DNA from: Takakia lepidozioides
Taxonomy: Eukaryota; Streptophyta; Takakiopsida; Takakiales; Takakiaceae
Direction: 5' to 3'
Assembly (NCBI GenBank): GCA_030704615.1
Contig: CM060733.1
Coordinates: forward strand, 69,440,001-69,504,000
Length of the DNA: 64,000 bases
Within the stretch, counting starts at the first letter, position 1; every line of letters starts with the position of its first letter. A model generated the notes under the pieces. It ran no database searches, was not told the DNA's origin, and worked only from the letters and a program-made list of their open reading frames with translations. Positions 9,920 through 20,074 of this stretch are shown piece by piece. The position numbers and the translations under genes were made by a program.

Positions 9920-11670
9920 CTGAATAAAATCCACCTTCTCCCCACCTGTTTGTTGTTCCCAATCATTGCCTCTGAATGGCCCCTTTGGCAATGAGAACTC
10001 TCTATGAAACAACTCATTGAAATGAGTCATCTTCCATGTATCCATATAGTCTCCCAGACTCTCACTCTCTCCTTCCTCCAAGGCAACATGAAATTGGCCA
10101 AACTGAGTGGTGTACAAGGCAAACTGAGCCAAGGCAACCTTGCGAAGCTGCCAGAAAATACAGTCAGTTAAATAACTATGTTAATGTGTCATCAACAAAA
10201 TGAATTAATTGCATTGAGAAGATAGTGATTGTATATGTACCTGCCACCAAAAAGTCCTTCTATTCAGCCAAGGATCAAGTGTTGGCCCACTGATAGGCCC
10301 GGGTGGAAAAAAATTACGGTCATGAAGTGTTTGGTCTCCATTCCATATATGTAGCCATTCCACCTTTTCTTTAGGATCCACCCGGGCGGTAGCAATGTTC
10401 ACCATTTTCTCTTGGGTCATTTCCTCTGATCCTGCCTTTACACGTGACCAATGCAATTTAAGTTCTTGGAGAAACCCCTCTCCAAGGGTTGGATCAGCAA
10501 TAGGAAGCAACTTCACAAGCTGACTCTTGTGTTGCTCCCTTGCTTTCAATCCAGCCCGTCTCATTGTATCTTCAGGGCCCTCTTGACTCTTTGGCCCCTC
10601 AGCAAGTTTGTAAGCTTCCCCCGCCATGCGTTGGGCCTCAACAATATCATGCTGCCAAAAGAACCAAAACAGTTCATAACATGAACCAGAGGTGAATCTT
10701 GTCTATGGATGCAAAGAATGAAACTTGGTTAAGACATGATGTTACCTTGTACAAAATCTCTGTCATTGCATGGACTGTCAGGTTATACCAAGTCTTTCCT
10801 GCTTTCTTGATGCATTCGTCGTATTGCTCTTTCCTCAATACATAAGGCCAATCATATTGACCTTGCAAACCAAGTGCACAAATTTGGATGTAACATGTGC
10901 CCTCTCTGTTGCCCTGCACATATAAAATATGATCATTAGAAAGAAGATGTGTATATGTACATCCATTGAGCAAGAACATGACAACATTGAACATGAAAGT
11001 AAATGAAGAATAGAAAGGAAACTCACACATTCACTCCATCCATGATGGACCTGAGGGAATCATGATTTTCAATGTCCGCATTGAGCACCCAACTTGTCAC
11101 ACAGACATGTCTTGACAAGTTGGCCCCATGAACTTCATTGATATAGGGATACCATGCTTGAAGCCTATGATTCCCATCCCAGACATGAAACATCTTCCCC
11201 CGAAGATGATGCAACTTTGGCTTGGACTCAAGATACTTCTCAAACTCATCATTGACTGTTTTCCAATGACTATCCCATGTAGAGATGATATCAGGACCTA
11301 CATCTATAGTAGATCCATCAATCCCCTCAACAAAAACATAGAACACGGCTGCTCCTGGATGGTATCCAGAATAGAAGTCTCCTCTAAGCTTTAGGATGTC
11401 GTTGGCAAGGGCGGGCCTAACAACCTGTATAGAAATCATGCGACGCAATGGAATGTCCATAACTCCATCCTCAATGAGGAGGGACCTGAAAGTTACATTC
11501 AGATCTTGTTTCTTTTCCAGAATAATTGCCTGTTTGGCATCTAGAGAAAGAGGATCACTAGATGTTGTATCCTCTTCATACTCATCTGCCCCCCAATTCC
11601 CTGCATCAATGTCGTCAATAATGGTTGCAAGCGTCCCGGCCTCCACAGCTTCAGTTGTAGTAGTAATTTC
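9920..11670 (-). CDS. ParB-like DGNHR family, copy C, four exons in phase
   Basis: Exons are 11670-11029, 10913-10746, 10651-10241 and 10147-9920. Each is a whole number of codons (214, 56, 137 and 76), and the introns begin GT and end AG. No stop interrupts the 483 codons. Exon 1 has an acidic lead, then IPLRRMISIQVVRP, NDILKLRGDFYSGYHPGAAVF and VWDGNHRLQAW. Exon 2 has WPYVLRKEQYDECIKKAG. Exon 3 has LLPIADPTLGEGFLQELKLHW and WLHIWNGDQTLHDR. The VRP...DI.KL...GY plus DGNHR order is what I would expect of a ParB/sulfiredoxin-like domain that binds a nucleotide or cleaves DNA; this is inference. The first exon begins after an AG acceptor, so the true start lies upstream. A C-terminal methyltransferase-like part as in copy B was not found below 9920. 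It is the only copy without lesions in the part seen. Confidence 0.6.
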
Positions 11671-11979
11671 CTAATTCCATAGACCAAAACAGTTCAAGAT
11701 GTCAGTGTATGAGAAGAGCACATGTGTGAATGTATAATATGTAAAAAGAGCAGTTCAGTGTCATGGTTGCATGAAGAAAACAAATGAATTTGGATAGTCA
11801 ACTAATTCCATGAATATCTTTGTCTTTCAAAGCTTATAACTTGGAGCAGAATACAGGCCTGAGCATCCCGACAGAGGACCTCCGACCACCTACGCCGCAT
11901 ATGACACATATGTGCAACCAACTCAAAATTTGACAAGATTTGAGGCCCTTGAAGAAATTTTTGCTCAAGGAGCTCCAAG

Positions 11980-12995
11980 CATATGCGTCGGCGCATACCA
12001 TGGAAGGGAGGTTGTAGCCAAACATACATGAGCACCTTGAAAGATCAAACTAGGCCTATGGAAGCATGTGGAGTTGTGGAGGTGACAACGTAGAAGCTTT
12101 GAGATACTTGAATACTGTGATCAACCAAAATAAGGAAGGTTCCCCAAGCATCTGCGCCGACGGAGGTGGCAGCCTCGACACTTTGGAGCTTACGTAACAC
12201 AAGGAATATACAACAAAAAACCAAGCTCCAAGCATCTCCGCCGGCGGAGCTGCTTGCATGAGGTTCCTGAAACCTAGGAGCTAAGCAAAAAAAGATTGTG
12301 CTCAATGGGTATGCGCCGGCGGATATGGCAGCCCAGCCCGCTCGGAGCATCAACAACTTATGAGAATGCGGAGAAACAAAAGAGATGGAAGGGGGGAAGA
12401 ACTTCCTGAAATATGTGAGCAGCCTTGCTGCACGAGTCTGCGTTGACAGAGGTGGCAGCCTTGGCGCTTTGGAGCTTCCGTAACACAATATGCAAAAAAA
12501 CCCAAGCTCCAAGTGTCTCCGCCGGCGGAGACGCTTGCAGGAGGTTCCTGAAACCTATGAGCTCAGCAAAAAAAAATGTACTCAATGGGTATATGCCGGC
12601 GGATATGCCAGCGCAGCCCACTCTAAGCATCAGCAACTTTTGAGCATGTGGAAAAACAAAGGAGATGGAAAAGGGGAGAACTTCCTGAAACATTTGAGCA
12701 GTCTTGCTACACAGGTATGCGCCGGCGGATACGCCAGCCCAACCCGCTCGGAGCATCAGCAATGTATGAGCATGCAAAAAAATAAACGGGATGGGAGTAG
12801 AGGAGCACTTCCTGAAACATGTGAGCATCCCAGCTCCAACGGTATGCGCCGGCGGAGGTGGCAGCCCAGCCCTTCCAAGCATCAGAAAAAACCAAGGGGA
12901 ATGAGCTGTCTCCGCCGGCGGAGACGGTTGTGTGTATGTGTGGAGATTCGCAAACTTGTGAGAGTTGAAATGACTTAGGCATCTGCGTCGGCGGA
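11980..12995. repeat. Higher-order repeat of about 285 bp with CTCCGCCGGCGGAG palindromes
   Basis: Palindromes occur at 12236-12249, 12517-12530 and near 12909. Between them are variants TGCGCCGGCGGATATGGCAG and CTGCGCCGACGGAGGTGGC. The pair at 12236 and 12517 is 281 bases apart, and the partner motifs at 12152 and 12438 are 286 apart. Linkers such as GAGGTTCCTGAAACCTA and CCCGCTCGGAGCATCA recur. The array lies 5' of copy C exon 1, probably in an intron. Confidence 0.8.
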
Positions 12996-13371
12996 GGTGC
13001 TAGATTAGGAGCAGTTTGGTGGGGCTTGTGCGATGGCGCATATGCCTAAGTGCAGGTCATGAAAAAAAACAAAACTACAACTTACATTCTCCGTCCGCAG
13101 CTTGCCTCTACCACCACCACCACCACCAGCAACGCCTCCCCCTCGAGTGTCCTTCTTCCTCCCCATCGCCGCAACTGCTCGTTGCCTCGGGGTGGTATAG
13201 TATAAGGCCGAGATGCGGCGCCTCCGTCTCCTCTTCACAACGGGAGTCTCCAGGGTGTAGAGACTAGAGACGTGTTAAGTGCTTGTGTAGTTTGTGTGTG
13301 TTTGTTTGGGGGAGTGGCAAGGGATAGTGTGCAAGTATACTAGACTACGTTAGTGTAGTAATGATACCGGA

Positions 13372-13794
13372 TTAGTCATGTAGTAATGGCAACAAGTTTA
13401 ACTGAATACTGCGATCGGGCATCGCAAACTCCGTGTCCATGTCCACGACGTTTGTTCGATCCTCATTGTGGACAACAGTGCCCTCATTGTTTGGAGGCAT
13501 GTCTTGCAATCTAGCTTCCAACTCGGCTATGCGCAGTGTTTGCCAGTCTAGTCGGTCCTGCATGGTCCTGATTCGCTGGTCTCTTTCCGCTAGTTGTTCC
13601 TCTAACGTTGCAGCCGGTTGTATTCCGAACGTGTCCGGGATGTACTCCAAATCGTATAGCAACCTTGCGTTCCTCCTACTAGCAGTTTGCCAATTCATTG
13701 GACGCAAGAGTATGACCTCCATGTACAACATGGCTGCCAAGGTGTACGAAATTTGACCCTTTAAGAGAGGTTGACCCCACGATGTGCAATGCAC
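13372..13794 (-). CDS. Unrecognised protein with a coiled-coil segment
   Basis: The minus-strand frame reads ISYTLAAMLYMEVILLRP, NARLLYDLEYIPDTFG, then a heptad-like stretch TLEEQLAERDQRIRTMQ and RIAELEARLQDM, then an acidic tail ending at 13372. The middle third is a likely coiled coil. The first residues look like the inside of an exon rather than a start. Its position between the conserved leader exon (14085-14300) and the rest of copy C would fit an exon of the same gene, but no splice proof was found. No family is recognised. Confidence 0.4.
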   Translation of the reverse strand: MHCTSWGQPLLKGQISYTLAAMLYMEVILLRPMNWQTASRRNARLLYDLEYIPDTFGIQPAATLEEQLAERDQRIRTMQDRLDWQTLRIAELEARLQDMPPNNEGTVVHNEDRTNVVDMDTEFAMPDRSIQLNLLPLLHD

Positions 13795-14084
13795 GTCATT
13801 CGCCTATGCTAGAAATGCAAGTTCGTGCAAGACCTGGACTCTGCGTAATTGTTTCGGGTTTGCACGTCATGCCTATCCAAATGCCACAATCGATTGATGT
13901 GGTACCATTTCACGAATTTTTTGCATCTCGCCAAAAGCAACTACTCGCTAACAATCACATGCAGAACCTCGTGTAGAAGGAGAACACTACGAGATGAAGA
14001 CCCGCGAACCCCCCGCAATCGTGGAGGCAAATAAAACAAAGCGACGAAAACGACAACAAATACCACTACACAAAGCAGAAGAAG

Positions 14085-14300
14085 CAGGGGCTCACCTGAG
14101 ACTGCTCGCCTTTGGTTGGCGCGGTCTGTGAGCAAGACAAGGGGATCTCTTGATGTAGCTTCAGGCTGGCCATGTGAGACTTTGGTTTTGGCCCGTAGTA
14201 TAAAGGTTTCAGTTTGCGCCGTGGTCGAGAAATGGGGTTTCTCTCAGCAGAGCCTCGCCCTTCTCGTCACGGCATAAGTCGGAATAACATAAATGTTGAG
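14085..14300 (-). pseudogene. Conserved leader exon, copy 1 (pairs with 18060-18270)
   Basis: Minus strand: RPRRKLKPLYYGPKPKSH, then MASLKLHQEIPLSC, then SQTAPTKGEQSQ followed by a GTGAGC donor. The segment at 18060-18270 encodes the same pattern with conservative changes (MAKLKLQQEIPLFC), so the frame is under or was under selection. A TGA interrupts the upstream part (MP*REGRG) where the second copy reads MPRGEGRG. It probably supplies the N-terminus of the minus-strand element genes that follow. GGCGCC palindromes lie directly upstream in both cases. Confidence 0.45.
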
Positions 14301-14489
14301 CATAATGGGTGGTGGCAGTCGCCAAATTGAACTTCATCCACCCGTCACATCAAGGGCTCCAGGCGTATCCGAGAAGCTAGCATGGAATCCGTGCGGACCA
14401 TCTGGGTTCAAAATCGACGACGGCGGATAATAAATGCGGGGCCGGCGGAAATCATTGTGACAGCTCGCAAACTCTCCACCCGAGATGAT

Positions 14490-14730
14490 TTCAATGAACC
14501 ACTCCCTCGATGGAAAAACGGCGCCAAATTTCCATCTAGGGGATGAAGATCTCCCGCCAGCTGGCCCTCCCTCCCCCCGAGACGACTTCATCCCAACCGC
14601 CTCGGATGGAAATTCAGCGCCATTTTTCCATCTAGGGGATGAAGATCTCTCGCCAGCTGGCCCTCCCTCCCCCCGAGAGGACTTCATCCCGACCCCCCGG
14701 ATGGAAATTCGGCGCCGTTTTTCCATCTAG
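14490..14730. repeat. Short array of GGCGCC-centred palindromes
   Basis: Units of about 110 bases contain GGAAATTCGGCGCC or GGAAAAACGGCGCC joined to AAATTTCCATC, with the linker GGGGATGAAGATCTCxCGCCAGCTGG. This is the same palindrome as at 18.4-20.0 kb, in a different linker setting. Confidence 0.85.
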
Positions 14731-14798
14731 GGGATGAAGATCTCGAGGGCAGCAAAGCCGTGAGCAGAGCCTATGAGTAGATTCCTTTATGATCTAAT

Positions 14799-15341
14799 AT
14801 GTTATGTCGTAATTGTAGTTACAAGCCGCCCTTGCAGATTGCAAAGCATCCCGCTGAGGCCATCATGGGGATTCCAGGGTCTTCCACGGATACCGGGAGG
14901 GAGGACGCTGGTAGGGAGAAGAGGTTGAAAGTGCTTGAACAGGTTGCAGCTCTAACTACTCCGGAGAAAGGGTACGACCTTCCTCCCTATGCGGCAGCAG
15001 AAGCGCAGGCTCAGGCTAAGCAACCGTGGACAAGAATGTCTCAGCAGGCACAATGGCCAGCACATGTGAGGGCTGCTGCTCAATTTTCTACAGTACGGAA
15101 CTATTTTGATAATTCTGCAGAAGAGGGATCGGAAAGCGAGGATCCAACGACCGAGGAAGGCTCCGACGAAGAGTATGTTGACAAGGTCGTTGGTGAGGAG
15201 AGGACTCCTAGCCCAAAGATCAGCTTAAGACTTGGCCTCGACTTGCTACCGGGTCCCTCCCCCGCAACAGTAGTTTCTAGGGTGTTGCAGGACATAGCGT
15301 CGGAGTATGGTGAGGACCCTGGTAGTCCGAATGTTACGTAG
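14799..15341 (+). CDS. Unrecognised acidic protein C-terminus
   Basis: This frame ends at a stop at 15339-15341. It has KPWTRMSQQAQWP-like text (KQPWTRMSQQAQWP), a polyacidic stretch EEGSESEDPTTEEGSDEE, and the tail GSPNVT. A tail of similar character, NEPSIVT, ends a frame at 22900 in the MULE-like element. A start at 14799 is not convincing, so it may be a 3' exon. It abuts the truncated end of copy D on the opposite strand, which suggests an insertion or rearrangement border near 15.34-15.38 kb. Confidence 0.4.
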   Translation: MLCRNCSYKPPLQIAKHPAEAIMGIPGSSTDTGREDAGREKRLKVLEQVAALTTPEKGYDLPPYAAAEAQAQAKQPWTRMSQQAQWPAHVRAAAQFSTVRNYFDNSAEEGSESEDPTTEEGSDEEYVDKVVGEERTPSPKISLRLGLDLLPGPSPATVVSRVLQDIASEYGEDPGSPNVT

Positions 15342-15379
15342 TTGCATTTGTTTTTCTTTGAATGTAAACACAAAGGGGT

Positions 15380-17480
15380 TTCTCTGATGCGCTGAATCTT
15401 CAGAGCGCGGGAGTAATGCTTCCCCACCTCCACCAGAAAGTCGGCACCAAGGGCGGGATCAGCTATGGCGACGTACTTTACCATCCGCAACTTGTACTTT
15501 ATGCGGGCCCTGGCCTCCGCAGCTTTGAGATACGATTCGAGTGCCGGGAGGGTTAGATTCTTCTCCTCTGACTCCATATAGAACCTCCGCGCATGTGCCA
15601 AATCCTGCTGAATTTTCGTCTGTCAAGAATGCGCACATAAGATTAGAGATCCTGCTCAACACTTTTTCTTCTATTGGGGGAGGAGAGACAGATTAGCTCA
15701 ACAAAATAGTCAGGAGCTTTACCCGAAATATGTAGTCCACCATGGCGTCCATGCTCAGCCTATACCAGGTTCTATCTGCCTTTGCCTCCGACTTGCGCAG
15801 GAGGTCGGCACTGAGCGAATTGGCAAACTCTTGCACCCCCTGCTTCCCGACATCCTTCACTCGGAAGAGCATATGGGACAAGTTGGTGGCAATGAAGGCA
15901 TTCTCAGTCACCCTGCAATGCCACATTTCCATCAAACAATACTGAAATGGGAATTTTGAACAAATATGAGGATTCGCAATGAAATGACTTACAAATTTTG
16001 GGTCTAAAAGCAAGAGGCGTTGTAACTTACGAGTTGATGTCCGCCATTGCAGCTTTGAGAAGACTGCGATCTTTGGGCCCCGCAACCTTCAGCACAACAC
16101 ACTCCACGGCGAAATGCCAATTGAGGTCGTTGGGGTGGGCTTTGGCTATGTGCTCCATCCATGCCAGGAGGCGATGATTGCCGTCCCACACGTAAAACAT
16201 CTTTCCGGACAAGTGCTGGAAAAGAGGATCAGTAGCAATCGATCTCTCGAACTCCTCATTTTGCCTTTGCCAATGGGGACCCCATTTGTCCACCTCATCG
16301 AAAGTGTGGGCACGGGAAGCTCCATGGTCGTTCTCAATGGAAACATAAAACGCAGCAGACCCCATTTGATATCCATCCCGGAAAGAGAATTTCAGCTTGT
16401 CGATATCGCCTGGGAGGGCAGGTCTCACCACCTGCAATGACACCAAGCGGCAAAGGGGAATTCGAAGCTTGGCCGGGTACACCATGCCCCCCAGCACCCT
16501 GCCAATGTTGCTGTGGGGTTGCCTCCAACATCTTGGTAGCGGCCAACTTCATATCCGCCTCTGACATGACGTCTGCTGCAGAGGGGTTCTCCGGCAGCCC
16601 ACCAGGACCGCCAAATCCAGCCTGTATGCTGCGGGTTTGGGGCCTGGGGATGTCCGGGAGGATGTCATCCTGGTCAGAAAGCTCGGTGTCGTCCTCCTCA
16701 ACATGGTCAACCACCGGCGAAACCACCTCGAGCACTCTCCCCGTTTCTACTGCCCTCTCCTCGGCTTCACCTCGAACTTGCACAATCCGTGCTCTTTGTG
16801 GTGTTCTTTCCTCTCCTCCACTCTCCACCGTATGGGTAATTGCGGGGGCTGCTCTTGTCCGCGATGGTGTAACCGGTGTGTTACTGCCTCTTTGTGGTGT
16901 CTTGGAGGGATCCACCATCTCTGTGCGTCCCTCGCTTACATTGGCATCTGTCATTTCGGCACCCCTGGCCTCTTCAGTGGCCTTTTCTCTTTCCTCCTGG
17001 CTAGCCTTCTGTCTCGCCTGTTCTTTTGCCCTCTCTTTTGCCCTCTCACGGGCTTTCTGTTTCTTACTAGGGCTAGCAGCAGGGGAGCTCTCCAGGACGA
17101 CCACCTTTGATTGAGGAGAACTGACACCCTCGCGCGCACTGCTCACTCCCCCCCGCAGCCCGTGACGGCTCTCTCGCCGGGGATTGCATGTGTTTGGCTT
17201 TCTTCTTCTTCTTTGCGTGGGCGGGGCCTACTGCATGTGCATCAACAACCTCCATTGCCGGATCTGCTGTCCTCACGTCCTCACGCCCTTCACCTACCAT
17301 GTCGCCTGCACCAACCTCCCCAATGCCTATTCTGTCGTACTCTTGCTGCAGGTCCTCCCGTCCACCAACAAAAGGTTTTAGTTTGCCCTCCCGCCCCAAG
17401 TTGGGCGATCCAAACATGCGATGAGTTGGAGCTGTCGATGATACCACTAGTGTGTCGGGCTCGTCGTCACTCTGTCATTC
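15380..17480 (-). pseudogene. ParB-like DGNHR family, copy D (truncated)
   Basis: The first large exon (about 17470-16035) has a charged N-terminal region (KKKKKAKHMQSP, SPSKKQKARERAKERAKE), an acidic DQDDILPDIP segment and MSEADMKLAATKMLEAT. Next come RIPLCRLVSLQVVRP, DIDKLKFSFRDGYQMG and VWDGNHRLLAW, and it ends at a GTAAGT donor near 16034. Exon 2 (about 15914-15720) starts VTENAFIATNLSHM. Exon 3 (about 15615-15380) holds KYVAIADPALGADFLVEVGKHY. Frame changes near 17145 and 16490 both fall by G-runs. The gene stops matching at about 15380, where an opposite-strand frame begins, so the C-terminal half is lost. Confidence 0.55.
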
Positions 17481-18059
17481 CTGAAAATCGTGAGAACCAA
17501 CATCGGAATGAAAACCACCATCCGCCACGAGCAGCGCAACCACCATCGCAACAATCGTCAACAATGAAAACAAAACAAAACCAAGTATGGAGTGCCATGG
17601 AACAACAATGAAAACAAATCCAACCAATGCCTAAGAATGACATGCACAAGCAGCCTTCTCCAGAGCTGCCGGCTTTGCACACGCATTGCAAACTATCTAA
17701 GGTTCACTCAACCAGTAACTTGCAGAAATCAACATGAAACACGATGAACAAATGAACACGAATTCCAAAAGATGGGAAAACAGGGTGAAATATTTTGAAG
17801 GCACTTCATCTGCTCAGACAATCTTCTCAGCTCAGCATGGATTTGCTTAATTCCGAGATGCAACCTGTTATCTACAGTGAGGTGTGCACCCTGTTCTGGC
17901 AAGCAATGTGAATGCAGCAACGACCTGGCTCCTTTCTAACCACTCTGACCTTGATCATTCTTCTCAACAACTCGTGCTTTTGCGATGCAACCATGCGCTT
18001 CCAGGGCTGCCAGGCAGAAGATGTGAAAACAAACTAACAAAACGAAGAAAACTGAAAGA
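17481..18059. other. No coding exon seen; probable intron of copy D
   Basis: This lies between the conserved leader exon and the large exon of copy D. I see no protein-like frame or tandem structure. Confidence 0.35.
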
Positions 18060-18270
18060 GGAAGGGGCGGAACCTGAGAGTGCTCGGCTTCAGTTGGCGC
18101 GGGCTGTGAGCAAAACAATGGAATTTCCTGCTGGAGCTTAAGTTTGGCCATGCGAGAGGTTGGACGTCGCCCGTAGTACAAAGCCTTCAGCTTCCGCCGC
18201 GGTCTGGATGTGGGGTTTCTCTCAGGAGAGCCACGCCCTTCTCCACGCGGCATAAGTTCCAGTAAAAGAA
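18060..18270 (-). CDS. Conserved leader exon, copy 2
   Basis: Minus strand: MPRGEGRGSPERNPTSRPRR, KLKALYYGRRPTSRM, then AKLKLQQEIPLFC and SQPAPTEAEHSQ, followed by a GTTCCG donor-like site. It aligns with 14085-14300 over its whole length and is less damaged. Located 5' of copy D and directly downstream of a 53-bp palindrome array, it is the best candidate for the 5' exon of that gene. The product is not recognised. Confidence 0.4.
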
Positions 18271-18439
18271 AAAAGATCTCCGCAGTATGTGTGCCTACAT
18301 GCCTCGAATAGAAGTTCATCCAAGTTTAGCATCAGGTTTCCAAGGCGTATTCGGGAAGCAAGCGCGGAATCATTGTGTCGCCAGCCCGGTTCAAAACCGA
18401 CGGCGGAGGACATTTAATGCGCAACTACGTCAATCGCCC

Positions 18440-19060
18440 GCTGGATGGAAAAAATCGGCGCCGAATTTCCGTCCAGCGGATGAAGTATGACGCAACGAGG
18501 CCATCCCTCCGCCCGAGCCGTTCTCATCCAGGAGGTGGTGTAACCGAGAAAGCGCCAAAATCCTGCGCCGCATTTCCATCCTGTAGGTAATTCGGAGCGC
18601 GGCCGGATGGAAAAACGGCGCCGAATTTCCATCTTGCAGGCAATTCGGAGCGCGGCCGGATGGAAATCCGGCGCCGAATTTCCATCCCAGAGGTAATTCG
18701 GAGCGCGGCCGGATGGAAAAACGGCGCCGAATTTCCATCCCAGAGGTAATTCGGAGCGCGGCCCGATGGAAAAATGGCGCCGAATTTCCATCCCAAATGT
18801 AATTCGGAGCGCGGCCGGATGGAAATCCGGCGCCGAATTTCCATCCCAGATACAATTCAGAGCGCGGCCGGATGGAAAAACGGCGCCGAATTTCCATCTT
18901 GCAGGTAATTCGGAGCGCGGCTGGATGGAAAAACGGCGCCGAATTTCCATCCCAGATGTAATTCGGAGCGCGGCCGGATGGAAATCCGGCGCCGAATTTC
19001 CATCCGCTAGGTAAGTCGAAGCGCCGAATTACCATCCTGCAGGTAATTCTGAGCGTGGCC
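18440..19060. repeat. Tandem palindrome array with exact 53-bp period
   Basis: The unit GGCCGGATGG begins at 18601, 18654, 18707, 18760, 18813, 18866, 18919 and 18972, every 53 bases without exception. Each unit holds a near-perfect inverted repeat of about 28 bases centred on CGGCGCCG (GGAAATCCGGCGCC, then GAATTTCC) and the linker AGAGGTAATTCGGAGCGC. Alternating units carry GGAAAAACGG or GGAAATCCGG on the left half. Flanking units at 18440-18600 are less regular. Confidence 0.95.
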
Positions 19061-19189
19061 GCTTGTTTTTTTGGTCTAAAAAGACACAACCTTAAGTTTT
19101 AGACATGGTTTTCAGGGAATTCTCGACTGGTTGATAGAAATTCCTTGCTTCTTTTCCATCCCTCGTAGTTCCTACATGGAAATTCGTTG

Positions 19190-19975
19190 CCGAAATTCCA
19201 TCTGGCCACGATTGCGATTAAATGCCGAATGGAAATTCGGCGCCGGTTTTCCATCCCCTCCGCCCGAGTCGACTTTATTCCGGCGCCCCCTGTTGGATAT
19301 TCGGTGCCGAATTTCCGTCCGGGGGTTGTATTGTGACGGCCAGGTGCTGGCCTCTCCCCCCGAGCCGACTGCATCCGAACGGCCCCGGATGTAAATTCGG
19401 CGCCGTTTTTCCATCCGGGGAGGTTTTTATGTCGGCCAGTTTTCGGCCTGACCCCCCGACACGACTTCCTTTGGTGGCGCCCGGATGGAAACTCGGCGCC
19501 GAATTTCCATCCGGGGGATGTTCTCTGTCGGACAGGTGCCGGCCTCTCCGCCCGAGGCGACTTCATCCGAGCGGCCCTTGTTGGATATTCGGTGCCGAAT
19601 TCCCGTCCGGGGGTTGTAATGTGATGTGCCGGCCTCTCCCCCCGAGCCGAATGCATCCGAACGGCCCCGGATGTAAATTCGGCGCCGTATTTCCATCCGG
19701 GGAGGTTTTTATGTCGGCCACTTTTCGGCCTGACCCCCCGACACGACTTCCTTTGGGGGGGGGCCGGATGGAAATTCGGCGCTGAATTTCCAGCCGGGGG
19801 ATGTTCTCTGTCGGACAGGTGCCGGCCTCTCCGCCCGAGTCGACTTCATCCGGGCGGCCCCTGTTGGATATTCGGTGCCGAATTTCCATCCGGGGGTTGT
19901 AATGTGACGGCCCGGTGCCGGCTTCTCCCCTTCAGCCGACATCATCCGGGCGGCCCCCCACTTTCTGACTGCATA
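19190..19975. repeat. Diverged palindrome array, about 90-97 bp spacing
   Basis: The same GGAAATTCGGCGCC/GAATTTCC palindrome continues with a longer unit and linkers such as GGTGCCGGCCTCTCC, CGAGTCGACTTCATCC and GTTTTTATGTCGGCCA. Two blocks (19330-19640 and 19680-19960) resemble each other, giving a higher-order duplication of about 300 bases. The array ends about 100 bases before the MULE-like transposase frame. Confidence 0.9.
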
Positions 19976-20074
19976 CCGTTGGCAGTTATTGCGCAAAGAC
20001 CAGGGGCCGCATTCCGGAGACAATGTTCATTAACACTCTGACTGTGGATTTTTGAGATATTTAGCTCCCTGGAT

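Noticed and set aside
12045-12978. Long frames on both strands through the CTCCGCCGGCGGAG region
   Set aside because: They track the 285-bp repeat and lack any domain.
18414-19089. Frames with repeated MEIRR.FSI peptides as a repeat protein
   Set aside because: 53 is not a multiple of three, so the peptide pattern merely cycles through frames of the palindrome array.
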